From: DASXHZ01 sp036488085
Lineage (GTDB): Bacteria > Acidobacteriota > Thermoanaerobaculia > Gp7-AA8
Length of the DNA: 64,000 nt
Direction: 5' to 3'
Assembly (NCBI GenBank): GCA_036488085.1
Contig: DASXHZ010000091.1
Location: 35,047 to 99,046 of the forward strand
The notes under the pieces are model-generated. The model was given only the letters and a program-made list of their open reading frames with translations. It did not search any database and had not been told where the DNA came from. Made by a program: the position numbers and the translations under genes. This document shows positions 1 to 5,538 of this stretch, in pieces; position 1 is the first letter of the stretch, and each line of letters starts with the position of its first letter.

Positions 1-162
1 GCCGGCATCGACTGCACCCCCGACGAAGGCATCCTCAGCCCCGCCGCCCTAATCGACCGCGCCGACCGCGCGCTGTACTCCGCTAAGCACAACGGCCGGA
101 ACCGGGTGGAACTGTGGGAAGGCGCGATCATCGGCCACGCCGACGAAGGCGTAAGCCACTAA
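1..162 (+). CDS. GGDEF-domain protein, C-terminal end (partial)
   Basis: The window opens inside a gene whose last 53 residues are readable, ending with TAA at 160-162. The segment contains LIDRADRALYSAKHNGRNRV, the classic end of a GGDEF domain (final helix and strand of a diguanylate cyclase). The catalytic GGDEF motif lies outside the window, so it cannot be judged whether the protein makes cyclic-di-GMP or is degenerate. A tail of about 15 residues follows the domain. The last 45 bp are similar to a decayed copy at 1663-1707. Confidence 0.85.
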   Translation, partial: AGIDCTPDEGILSPAALIDRADRALYSAKHNGRNRVELWEGAIIGHADEGVSH

Positions 163-182
163 GGGCACGTCGCGCGGTGGGG

Positions 183-243
183 TGCTTCTTGGCCCTCTCG
201 CACCGGGAGAGGGTGCCGCGAAGCGGCGGGTGAGGCGTGCCAT
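183..243. repeat. REP-like palindromic repeat (CCCTCTC...GAGAGGG type)
   Basis: CCCTCTCgcaccgGGAGAGGG forms a hairpin, followed by GCGAAGCGGCGGGTGAGG. The same arrangement occurs at 33590-33765 and 37600-37650. It fills the gap between the convergent GGDEF and VOC genes. The decayed duplicate of this junction at 1663-1870 lacks the block, so the repeat is a separable insertion or deletion unit. Confidence 0.75.
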
Positions 244-260
244 GACGCTAAGCCCGAACG

Positions 261-737
261 CTATCCCCGTCTCGCCGCCTCGATCGTCGCGACGTCGATC
301 TTCCTCATCGTCATCATCGCCCCGAACGCCCGCTTCGCCTCGTCGCCGCCGGCCGCGAGCGCGTCGGTCAACGTGCGCGGAGTGATCTGCCAGGAGATGC
401 CCCACTTGTCCTTGCACCACCCGCACTCGCTTTCCTGGCCGCCGTTGCCGACGATCGCGTTCCAGTAGCGGTCCGTCTCGTCCTGATCATCAGTCGCGAT
501 CTGAAACGAGAACGCCTCGCTGTGGTGGAACGTCGGACCGCCATTCAGGCCGAGGCACGGAATGCCGAGGACCGTGAAGTCGACGGTCAGCACCTGGCCC
601 TTCTTCCCACCCGGGTAGTCGTCGGGCGCCTTGTGAACGGCTTTGACTTCGCTGTTCGGGAACGTCGCGGCATAGAACCGCGCCGCCGCCTCCACATCGT
701 TGTCGAACCAGAGACAGATCGTATTCTTCGGCTGCAT
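261..737 (-). CDS. VOC-family (PhnB/glyoxalase-like) protein
   Basis: The product has 158 residues. It starts MQPKNTICLWFDNDVEAAARFY and contains WNAIVGNGGQESECGWCKDKWGISWQ, the pattern of the PhnB / '3-demethylubiquinone-9 3-methyltransferase' branch of the vicinal-oxygen-chelate fold (PF06983-like). The name is historical. Most members are uncharacterised βαβββ proteins, so no substrate is proposed. The C-terminus carries AMMTMRKIDVATIEAA, and a decayed copy of this end lies at 1708-1870. The ATG at 737 lies 15 bp from the restored stop of the amidohydrolase remnant, which suggests that the two once shared an operon. Confidence 0.8.
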   Translation of the reverse strand: MQPKNTICLWFDNDVEAAARFYAATFPNSEVKAVHKAPDDYPGGKKGQVLTVDFTVLGIPCLGLNGGPTFHHSEAFSFQIATDDQDETDRYWNAIVGNGGQESECGWCKDKWGISWQITPRTLTDALAAGGDEAKRAFGAMMTMRKIDVATIEAARRG

Positions 738-752
738 GGTGTCCGCACCCTA

Positions 753-1300
753 TCAAAAGTACGGGGGCAACGTTCGAGGCTATCGTCCGCATCTCGTCAT
801 CGGTCAACGGCACCGTCGTGCGGAACGTAAGCCACTCCTGCCGCGCGTAGGGCGGTCCGAGGTCGCTGCCGTAGAGGACGCGTTTGACGCCGACCTGTCG
901 GATCCGCGCGGCGAAGCGCTTCAGCTCGGCCTCCGGTTGCTCGTCGGCGACCGTGGCGGCGTCGAAGTAGACGTTCTTCATGCGCGGGTCGCCTTTCTGG
1001 ATCGCGTCGGCGAACACGCCGAGGGCGGAGTCGGTGTACCCAGGGCCGCCGCCGCCGGCGAAGTGCGCGATCTGCACGACGATGTCCGGCGCCTCGGGGA
1101 GCAGTTGGTCGAGAAACACCTGCGAGTGCTCGGCCCCGTAGCTGGGGTCGCTCGTCCAGAGGTGCGCCACGATCGGCATCCGCAGCCGGTTCGCGGCGCG
1201 GAAGAACTCCTTCATCGTCGCCACGTGCTGCGGGTTCTTCCTGGAGCGCCTTCTTGTCGTTCCAGCGAGTGGCACGGTCGGCCAGCAAGCAGGCCGCGGC
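753..1300 (-). pseudogene. Amidohydrolase-family remnant, frameshifted and N-terminally truncated
   Basis: Reading leftward, KNPQHVATMKEFFRAANRL, IVAHLW, FAGGGGPGYTD and KRVLYGSDLGPPY match the C-terminal half of an amidohydrolase_2 TIM-barrel hydrolase. Two frame breaks are visible. Near 1240-1246 the frame changes between NDKKALQE and NPQHVATM. In the G5 run at 763-767 (plus strand) one extra base replaces an expected NVAPYF-stop end with NVAPVLLIG, which then runs into the VOC gene. Removing one base restores TGA at 753-755. The N-terminal barrel half is absent. Either this is a decayed gene or the assembly has homopolymer errors. The truncation makes decay more likely. Confidence 0.65.
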
Positions 1301-1384
1301 GGAAAAAAGGGATGCGAGAACCGCGAGCGCGCGGTCATGCGCACCTGATACGACAAGTTTGTAGGGGCTTCTCGGCGCCCTATG

Positions 1385-1545
1385 TGACGGAACGCTCGCG
1401 AAGAAACGGCACAGTTCCGACGGCGGCATATCCAGAGTCGGCGACGCCGAGGAGGAGTGAGAGCGTCGGATTGCCCGCGCCGCCCTCGATCCCCGTGGAT
1501 ACCGGCCAGTTCGCGACGACGCGGGCGACAACTTCCTGACGATCG
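1385..1545 (-). pseudogene. Decayed small XRE/HTH regulator
   Basis: The reverse strand shows GIEGGAGNPTLSLLLGVAD and VGTVPFLRER, which line up with the recognition and C-terminal part of the intact HTH genes at 2761 and 6568 (pattern ERGxRNPxLxNxLxxAEAL...ELFxxF). At nucleotide level 1397-1435 is closest to 6590-6630, the transposon-borne copy. There is a 2-base deletion in the segment encoding the penultimate helix, no start codon and no complete HTH. Only about 25 bp separate it from the stray transposon end at 1572-1637, so it is probably part of a collapsed sister element. Confidence 0.55.
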
Positions 1546-1571
1546 GCAGGACGGTAAACGTTGCCTACTCT

Positions 1572-1637
1572 GTCCCGCAATGTCCCGCGCCGTTCCGCAG
1601 ACTTGTTACAACTTCCAGTTCAAACTAGACCAGTACC
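1572..1637 (+). repeat. Orphan right end of the IS1-like transposon
   Basis: This 66-bp block matches 7418-7483, the right end of the intact element, with few mismatches. It contains three GTYCCGC repeats 10 bp apart, then TGTTACAA-N8-TCAAACTAGACCAGTACC. The last 18 bp differ from the intact inverted repeat by one base. No matching left end or target duplication was found in 1-1572, so it is a remnant. Confidence 0.75.
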
Positions 1638-1662
1638 TGCCGATAGAATTTTCGAGTGAGCT

Positions 1663-1707
1663 ATGGGAAGGCGTCATCGGCACGCGGATGAGAACGTGAG
1701 CCACTAG
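1663..1707 (+). pseudogene. Degenerate copy of the GGDEF gene 3' end
   Basis: The block from CTATGGGAAGGCG to GTGAGCCACTAG corresponds to 115-162 (TGGGAAGGCG...GTAAGCCACTAA), with small deletions and substitutions. It lies directly before the degenerate VOC copy, in the same order as at 115-420 but without the intervening palindromic repeat. It lies 25 bp to the right of the orphan transposon end. Confidence 0.6.
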
Positions 1708-1870
1708 CTCTACCCCGCCGCCGTCTCGATCGTTGCAACGTCGATCTTCCTCATCGTCATCATCGCCTCGAACGCCCGCTTCGCCTCGTCGCCCGCCGCG
1801 AGCGCGTCCGTCAACACGCGCGGAGTGATCTACCAGAAGAGTGCCCACCTGTCCTTGCACCACCAGTGTC
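1708..1870 (-). pseudogene. Degenerate copy of the VOC-family gene 3' end
   Basis: Translating the minus strand gives WWCKDRWALFW, then a TAG stop, then ITPRVLTDALAAGDEAKR, AFEAMMTMRKIDVATIETA and a terminal TAG. This aligns with the last 52 or so residues of the intact gene at 261-737 (WCKDKWGISWQITPRTLTDALAAGG...). A CAG to TAG change interrupts the frame, and the upstream two thirds of the gene are missing. Confidence 0.8.
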
Positions 1871-1898
1871 GCGCGGCTTCCCATGAGTGCCGTGAACC

Positions 1899-1980
1899 AT
1901 CCGGCCAACGCCGCGGGCCTTCCGGCCAAGGCCGCTCGGGTTCCGCCAACGCGGCTGCAGTTTCACCAAACGCTACGTAC
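1899..1980. repeat. Degenerate 20-21 bp tandem repeats
   Basis: Four imperfect units can be aligned: ATCCGGCCAACGCCGCGGG.., TTCCGGCCAAGGCCGCTCGGG, TTCCGCCAACGCGGCTGCAG and TTTCACCAAACGCTACGTAC. Each has a YYCNxCCAA core at the same phase. No gene is recognised between 1871 and 2013, and this is the only structure seen in that gap. Confidence 0.5.
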
Positions 1981-2013
1981 CATCGATGTTAACGTGATCG
2001 TCGGAGCGAGCGA

Positions 2014-2697
2014 TTGACGATTGATCGCGTGAAGTTCTGGTCGGACATTCTGGTTATGGTTGCAGCGGCCGCTACCTTCGTTTTCGGCTCGATTGCGTTG
2101 TACACCGGGAACAAAATCGCAGACCGTCAGGCGCAGCAGCTTGTAAGGCTCGATCATGATCTGACGGAGGCGAAAAGCGCCCTCGAGCAGCAAAGAGAAC
2201 GAGCCGCGAACGCTGAAAGGCAGACGGCGGAGGCTCAGCAAGAGATCGCTCAAACAACCGCGAACCTGGATATTGCAACGTCAGAGTGGCGACAGCGGGC
2301 GGCAGTCGCAGAACTCGAACTGGCCGAATTCAAGAAACGAATTCGTGATCGGCATATTGAATCCGTCGATCGCGCTCGCCTTCTAGACGCGCTGCGTAAG
2401 GGTGCCGGAAATGCCCGGGTTCGGTTTATCGACTCGGCGGATCAGGAGCCTCGAAGGTTCGCTACCGAGGTCGCTGAGGTGCTAACGGATGCTGGCTGGA
2501 AAGTACACTTCGATCAGAGCCAGCTACTCGATCCTTCAATCGCACCCGGCTTGACATTGCGGGCGGCGAGTAATTCTTCCGAGGCCAAAATTTTGATCCG
2601 CGCCTTTTCCGGCATCGGCATAAGGCTTCACGTCGAAGCCCCGGCCTCTGAAGGTGCAGTCCTGCTATCCGTCGGCGCCAAGCCGCAGCCAAAGTAG
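2014..2697 (+). CDS. Membrane-anchored coiled-coil protein of unknown function
   Basis: The 227-residue product starts at TTG 2014, preceded by GGAG at about 9 bp. Residues 12-31 form one transmembrane segment (ILVMVAAAATFVFGSIALY). Residues 38-112 are rich in E, Q, A and R with heptad spacing and read as a long coiled coil. Residues 120-227 form a compact domain ending GAVLLSVGAKPQPK. It has a Rossmann-like or sensor-like feel, with alternating strands such as ARVRFIDSA and WKVHFDQ, but no motif I recognise. The layout (TM, coiled coil, globular cytoplasmic domain) occurs in many uncharacterised accessory-region proteins. No partner gene overlaps it. Confidence 0.6.
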   Translation: MTIDRVKFWSDILVMVAAAATFVFGSIALYTGNKIADRQAQQLVRLDHDLTEAKSALEQQRERAANAERQTAEAQQEIAQTTANLDIATSEWRQRAAVAELELAEFKKRIRDRHIESVDRARLLDALRKGAGNARVRFIDSADQEPRRFATEVAEVLTDAGWKVHFDQSQLLDPSIAPGLTLRAASNSSEAKILIRAFSGIGIRLHVEAPASEGAVLLSVGAKPQPK

Positions 2698-2760
2698 AAG
2701 GTCGCGTCGCGATAGAGCTTCGCGCCGCGTCGACGACGCGATCGCGTCACTCTGACCGGG

Positions 2761-2988
2761 TTAATGTCGCTTCTCGAACGGCTGAAACAACTCCGCCGGC
2801 GCGACGTTCAGCGCCTCGGCAAGCCTGAGAATGTTGTCGAGGCATGGATTGCGCCGTCCACGTTCCACGTCGCCGACGTAGTTGCGATTCAGGCCGGCGA
2901 GATCGGACAACTGCGTCTGCGAGAGGTCGCGTGCTTCGCGCAGTTCCCGAAGGTGAACGCCAAACTTCTCGAGCGTCCGCGCCGCCAT
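2761..2988 (-). CDS. Small XRE-family HTH repressor
   Basis: From ATG 2988 the product is 75 residues: MAARTLEKFG, then LRELREARDLSQTQLSDLAG, LNRNYVGDVERGRRNPCLDN and LRLAEALNVAPAELFQPF. This is a five-helix Cro/CI-type HTH with almost nothing else. A GTG at 3006 would add six residues (MSHTQS). The ATG is preferred because the start then aligns with the paralogue at 6568-6804. Three copies of a 15-bp motif lie at and upstream of the start, so the gene is probably autoregulated. It is divergent from the small gene at 3040. Confidence 0.8.
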   Translation of the reverse strand: MAARTLEKFGVHLRELREARDLSQTQLSDLAGLNRNYVGDVERGRRNPCLDNILRLAEALNVAPAELFQPFEKRH

Positions 2989-3054
2989 GCTTTGAGTGTG
3001 CGACACCCGGTCTCTTGCTTCACATGCTATGAGTGTGACATGCTATTGGGTGTG
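2986..3054. promoter_or_regulatory. Iteron-like operator of the small HTH gene
   Basis: Three direct copies of CATGCT[T/A]TGAGTGTG occur: 2986-3000 (covering the ATG of the HTH gene), 3023-3037, and 3039-3054 (CATGCTATTGGGTGTG). An outer inverted pair CTTCACA/TGTGAAG lies at 3018-3024 and 3051-3057. They occupy the divergent promoter region, as expected for a repressor that controls itself and its neighbour. The binding protein is inferred. Confidence 0.55.
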
Positions 3055-3297
3055 AAGCGTTCCGAATTGTCGCCCCGCATCTTGAAGCTTTTCGATGAGG
3101 CTGAGCGCGTGGCGACGCGGCTCGCCGAGATCGCGTCTGAAGAGCGTGGTCTCCAACGATCGGCGGAGGTGATCTGGCAGGAGAAGGCGCAAGTCATGGC
3201 GCTTCTCGCGGACGCGGCCCGGAAGGCATGCGTGGCTGAGTCGACCGAAATGCTGAAACGGACGGTCCGAAGGCCGCCGACAAAAGAATCGTGGTAG
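3040..3297 (+). CDS. Small hypothetical protein next to the transposon
   Basis: The product is 85 residues from ATG 3040, or 81 from GTG 3052 (MKRSELSPRILKLFDEAERV...). It is charged and helical, with no recognised domain. The transposon inserted exactly at its stop codon. Before insertion the end would have read AAA GAA TCG TAG, and the inverted repeat now gives AAA GAA TCG TGG TAG, adding one Trp. Before the insertion it was the gene directly upstream of lexA. The start is uncertain because neither candidate has a clear ribosome-binding site. Confidence 0.5.
   Translation: MLLGVKRSELSPRILKLFDEAERVATRLAEIASEERGLQRSAEVIWQEKAQVMALLADAARKACVAESTEMLKRTVRRPPTKESW
3285..3292 (+). repeat. Target-site duplication, left copy
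   Basis: AGAATCGT directly precedes the left inverted repeat and is identical to 7484-7491. An exact 8-bp match abutting both ends is unlikely by chance and fixes the element boundaries. Confidence 0.85.
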
Positions 3298-3335
3298 TGG
3301 TCTAGTTTGACGCCCCACTTGTAACAGCGTCCCTG

Positions 3336-3364
3336 ATGACTTTTCCCTCCTCCGGCGTTACCTT
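3336..3364 (+). promoter_or_regulatory. Candidate promoter of the 86-residue gene (leaderless)
   Basis: ATGACT (3336-3341), a 17-bp spacer and TACCTT (3359-3364) end 6 bp before the ATG at 3371. Transcription would begin at or near the start codon. The match is weaker than at 5488, but the geometry is the same as for the other forward genes of the element. Confidence 0.4.
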
Positions 3365-3370
3365 GGCATC

Positions 3371-3631
3371 ATGCCAAAGGGCTCAAGCAAGAAACCCCGC
3401 AAGGGCGAAGACGAAGCGCAGGCCGCCGTCCGCATCATGGAGACGATCGCCGCCAAGCATGAGGAGCCGGAAGAGGCTCCGGTCGAGATCACGGACGAGA
3501 TGCGGGCCGCTGCTGCCGCGTTCGGGCGGATCGGCGGTAAGATTGGCGGTGCGAGACGTGCGAAGAAGCTGACGGCAGCGCGGCGTTCCGAGATCGCGCA
3601 GAAGGCAGCGGCGGCACGTTGGAAGAAGTGA
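3371..3631 (+). CDS. Small basic protein with GG-RAKK-AAxARWKK tail
   Basis: The 86-residue product starts MPKGSSKKPRKGEDEAQAAV. Its C-terminus has two glycine pairs, then ARRAKKLTAARRSEIAQKAA and ARWKK. This tail (GGxxGGxxRAKKLxxxxRxxIAxxAAxARW) belongs to a small conserved family I recognise from environmental bacteria, with no known function. The base-rich ends suggest nucleic-acid binding. It is the first gene inside the left transposon end. Its TGA abuts the encoded CCA of the convergent tRNA-like gene, with no gap. No Shine-Dalgarno sequence is visible. Confidence 0.65.
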   Translation: MPKGSSKKPRKGEDEAQAAVRIMETIAAKHEEPEEAPVEITDEMRAAAAAFGRIGGKIGGARRAKKLTAARRSEIAQKAAAARWKK

Positions 3632-3708
3632 TGGCGCCCCCGGCAGGACTCGGACCTGCGACCAGCGGTTTAGTAGACCGCCGCTCTATCCCACTGAGCT
3701 ACGGGGGC
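3632..3708 (-). tRNA. Arg-like tRNA with anticodon ACT
   Basis: The minus strand folds into a full cloverleaf: acceptor GCCCCCG/CGGGGGC, D stem GCTC/GAGC, anticodon stem GCGGT/ACCGC with loop CTACTAA, five-base variable loop TGGTC, T stem GCAGG/CCTGC with TCCGAGT, discriminator G and an encoded CCA (3632-3634). The anticodon ACT would read AGU (Ser), but the short variable loop excludes a normal bacterial tRNA-Ser. A20, C35 and U36 are the known ArgRS identity elements, so it is more likely charged with arginine. Bacterial tRNA-Arg for AGA/AGG has T34 or C34, whereas here it is A34. Confidence 0.8.
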
Positions 3709-3718
3709 GCACCCACTC

Positions 3719-4276
3719 CTAAAAGATGTCGTCGCCGTCGTCGTCGTCCGCATCGGGATACGTCGTCGGTAGATTGCTCTCCTCGATGTCCTTGTTGAAG
3801 TCGAAATCCATCTGATCCAACTTCGCGCCGAAGACGTTGTTGTCTTGGTAGGAAGACCAATCTAGGTGGAGTTGCTTCACGTCCTGTTCTGCGGCGCGGC
3901 GCCGTAACTGAAACGACACCTTCATGTGCTCGGCATCGGCGTGGAACAGTTCCTTCCAAATCGATCGCCGCTTCGGTCCAGACGGCGTCTGGACCTCGAT
4001 CATCACGGCGTGGTTCTTTCGGACTTCGCGACCTTGCGGATCGGTGACGTAGATGTTGCGAAGATATCGGGCGATGTCGCGGCTGAGTGCGACGACCGGA
4101 TCGACCGGCGGGCGTTTCCACAGCCCTTTGTTGTAAGCCCACTCCGCGATCAGATCGGGTATTTCGGACGGATCAGCGTCCGGGTGCGCCTTGTGGTACT
4201 GCTCGATGACGTACTCGATCTCTCTAGCTTTGGTACCGCGTGGGAAAGGTACGACTACGCGCGCTTTTGTTGCCAT
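3719..4276 (-). CDS. Partner protein of the XRE/ImmA-IrrE protein (unknown function)
   Basis: The 185-residue product starts at ATG 4276, with AGGAG about 11 bp upstream. Visible features are DPSEIPDLIAEWAYNKGLW, a basic middle (PKRRSIWKELF, QLRRRAAEQDV) and an acidic end (DADDDDGDDIF). I recognise the general pattern from uncharacterised proteins encoded beside ImmA/IrrE-type genes but know no function. It overlaps the upstream HTH-protease gene by 22 bp, so the two are surely cotranslated. It could be the effector or toxin, or a substrate of the protease. Confidence 0.65.
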   Translation of the reverse strand: MATKARVVVPFPRGTKAREIEYVIEQYHKAHPDADPSEIPDLIAEWAYNKGLWKRPPVDPVVALSRDIARYLRNIYVTDPQGREVRKNHAVMIEVQTPSGPKRRSIWKELFHADAEHMKVSFQLRRRAAEQDVKQLHLDWSSYQDNNVFGAKLDQMDFDFNKDIEESNLPTTYPDADDDDGDDIF

Positions 4277-5460
4277 TCGGTCGGTGTCTCCTGGAGGAGA
4301 GCGGGGCTGATGCTCTGTCCCCATCCGTCAGTAAAGGCAGTCTCGGCGAGGGTTGTCCGTACCTTCGCCAAGAGTTCTCGATGGGCGCTGTAACCGAGTT
4401 CGCCGCGGTACTGAAGCTGTCCAACGATGATGCCTGGATGAATTCGCATCCTATGAGCGAACTGGATGATTCTGTCCCTGGAGTAGAGCGGAGCGAGCCG
4501 CCTGATGAAAGAGTCGAGCTCATCGCTTGGAATGAGTGCGGACGCGGCGCCTCTGTTGGCCTGTTCCTCATCAGCGTCGCCCGAAAGAGGAATAGTCAGC
4601 TTCCCATCGCGCTCGCTGATCAGATTCGAATCGAACGAAAACCAATGCGAATACTCGATGTGTTTAAACTCGTGCATGAGTGTGAACCAGACCGCATCAA
4701 CGCGATCGAATCGCAAAGACAGGGCGATTACGGGGTTTTGCTTGTCGAGCCAAAAGGCCGCGCCATCCATCTTGACCCCCGGCAGAGGCTCGACGACGAC
4801 GAACCGAATTCCGTGCTCAGATAGGATTCGATGAACCTTGCGCGCTTCCTTCGGAAACGCTGCTGCCTCGCGCAACTGCTTCTCCGCTGATGCGAGTCGG
4901 CGCGGAGCAAACGGCGCGGTTGGCGGAAGCGCGGCTGCAAGCTGCCGAGCGCGGAAACACCATGCTCGCTCGGCTGGAGTCAGTGCGTCGAGCGGTGCCG
5001 TCTTCTTCGCCGCGATCGGAAATGCCACGTCGCGATCTAACGGACCGCCGAAGAACGCTCCCAGTGATTTCTCCAAACCCTCAGTGTCGTCCGCCTCGCT
5101 GATCCATCCGCGTCTCTGCATGTCACGGATTGGCGCAAGGCTAAACAGGCGTGCGCGCCGCTCGACCGTTGAGCGGTCGGTTACCGTCACTGCTAGTTCG
5201 TACTGAGCGTTCCATTGCAACCACGCGGCGGGGTCATTCTCGAATGCGGCGCCCAGCGCGATAGCCATCTGCGGGGTGACGCTTCGCTTGCCTGCGATGA
5301 TGTAGTTGATACCCTGACGACTCAAGCCGGTAATCGCGGCGAGGTCGTCTTGCGTCCATCCTTTCGCGGCCATGAGTTCGCTGAGGAACTTTCCGGGGTG
5401 CTTGGGCGGCGGGGCGTTCGCGTCGGTCGGCACGAATGGATTATGAAGCTCCGCTGTCAC
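4255..5460 (-). CDS. HigA-type HTH fused to ImmA/IrrE-like (M78) metalloprotease
   Basis: The product is about 401 residues from GTG 5460. An ATG at 5511 would add 17 unusual residues and lie inside the opposite promoter. The N-terminus (HPGKFLSELMAAKGWTQDDL, then TGLSRQGINYII) is a HigA/XRE HTH. About 220 residues later come WFTLMHEFKHIEYSH, the HExxH zinc site, and DEEQANRGAASAL, the usual third-ligand region of the IrrE/ImmA fold. Family members cleave repressors in stress responses (ImmA of ICEBs1, IrrE of Deinococcus). Here DNA-binding and protease parts are one polypeptide (COG2856 architecture, also seen in predicted toxin-antitoxin modules). Its promoter region is crowded with TGTCA motifs shared with the transposase promoter. 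Confidence 0.82.
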   Translation of the reverse strand: MTAELHNPFVPTDANAPPPKHPGKFLSELMAAKGWTQDDLAAITGLSRQGINYIIAGKRSVTPQMAIALGAAFENDPAAWLQWNAQYELAVTVTDRSTVERRARLFSLAPIRDMQRRGWISEADDTEGLEKSLGAFFGGPLDRDVAFPIAAKKTAPLDALTPAERAWCFRARQLAAALPPTAPFAPRRLASAEKQLREAAAFPKEARKVHRILSEHGIRFVVVEPLPGVKMDGAAFWLDKQNPVIALSLRFDRVDAVWFTLMHEFKHIEYSHWFSFDSNLISERDGKLTIPLSGDADEEQANRGAASALIPSDELDSFIRRLAPLYSRDRIIQFAHRMRIHPGIIVGQLQYRGELGYSAHRELLAKVRTTLAETAFTDGWGQSISPALLQETPTEWQQKRA

Positions 5461-5538
5461 TATGTCAACAGGGAGGTGACATTTGGCTTGACAGCCTAAC
5501 CCCTCAAGCATATATTGTCATTCATGAACAAGCTGTCA
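5455..5538. promoter_or_regulatory. TGTCA/TGACA cluster between the module and the transposase
   Basis: The pentamer TGTCA or its complement occurs at 5455, 5463, 5477, 5489, 5516 and 5534. One copy is part of the transposase -35 box and one touches its -10 box and start. The cluster sits between divergent genes, so it is a good candidate operator for the HTH-protease protein. Binding is inferred. Confidence 0.5.
5488..5516 (+). promoter_or_regulatory. Strong sigma-70 promoter of the transposase gene
   Basis: TTGACA (5488-5493), a 17-bp spacer and TATATT (5511-5516) are near consensus. The start point would fall at about 5523-5524, on the ATG at 5524, which gives a leaderless mRNA. Confidence 0.75.

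Noticed and set aside
1604..3326. A second complete transposon between the orphan end and the left end at 3293
   Set aside because: The ends have opposite orientation in the wrong sense (right end on the left side), and no target duplication was found.
3632..3708. Ordinary tRNA-Ser
   Set aside because: The variable loop has only five bases. Bacterial tRNA-Ser is class II with a long arm.
5515..5523. TTG 5515 as transposase start
   Set aside because: It lies within or next to the -10 box, upstream of the predicted transcription start.
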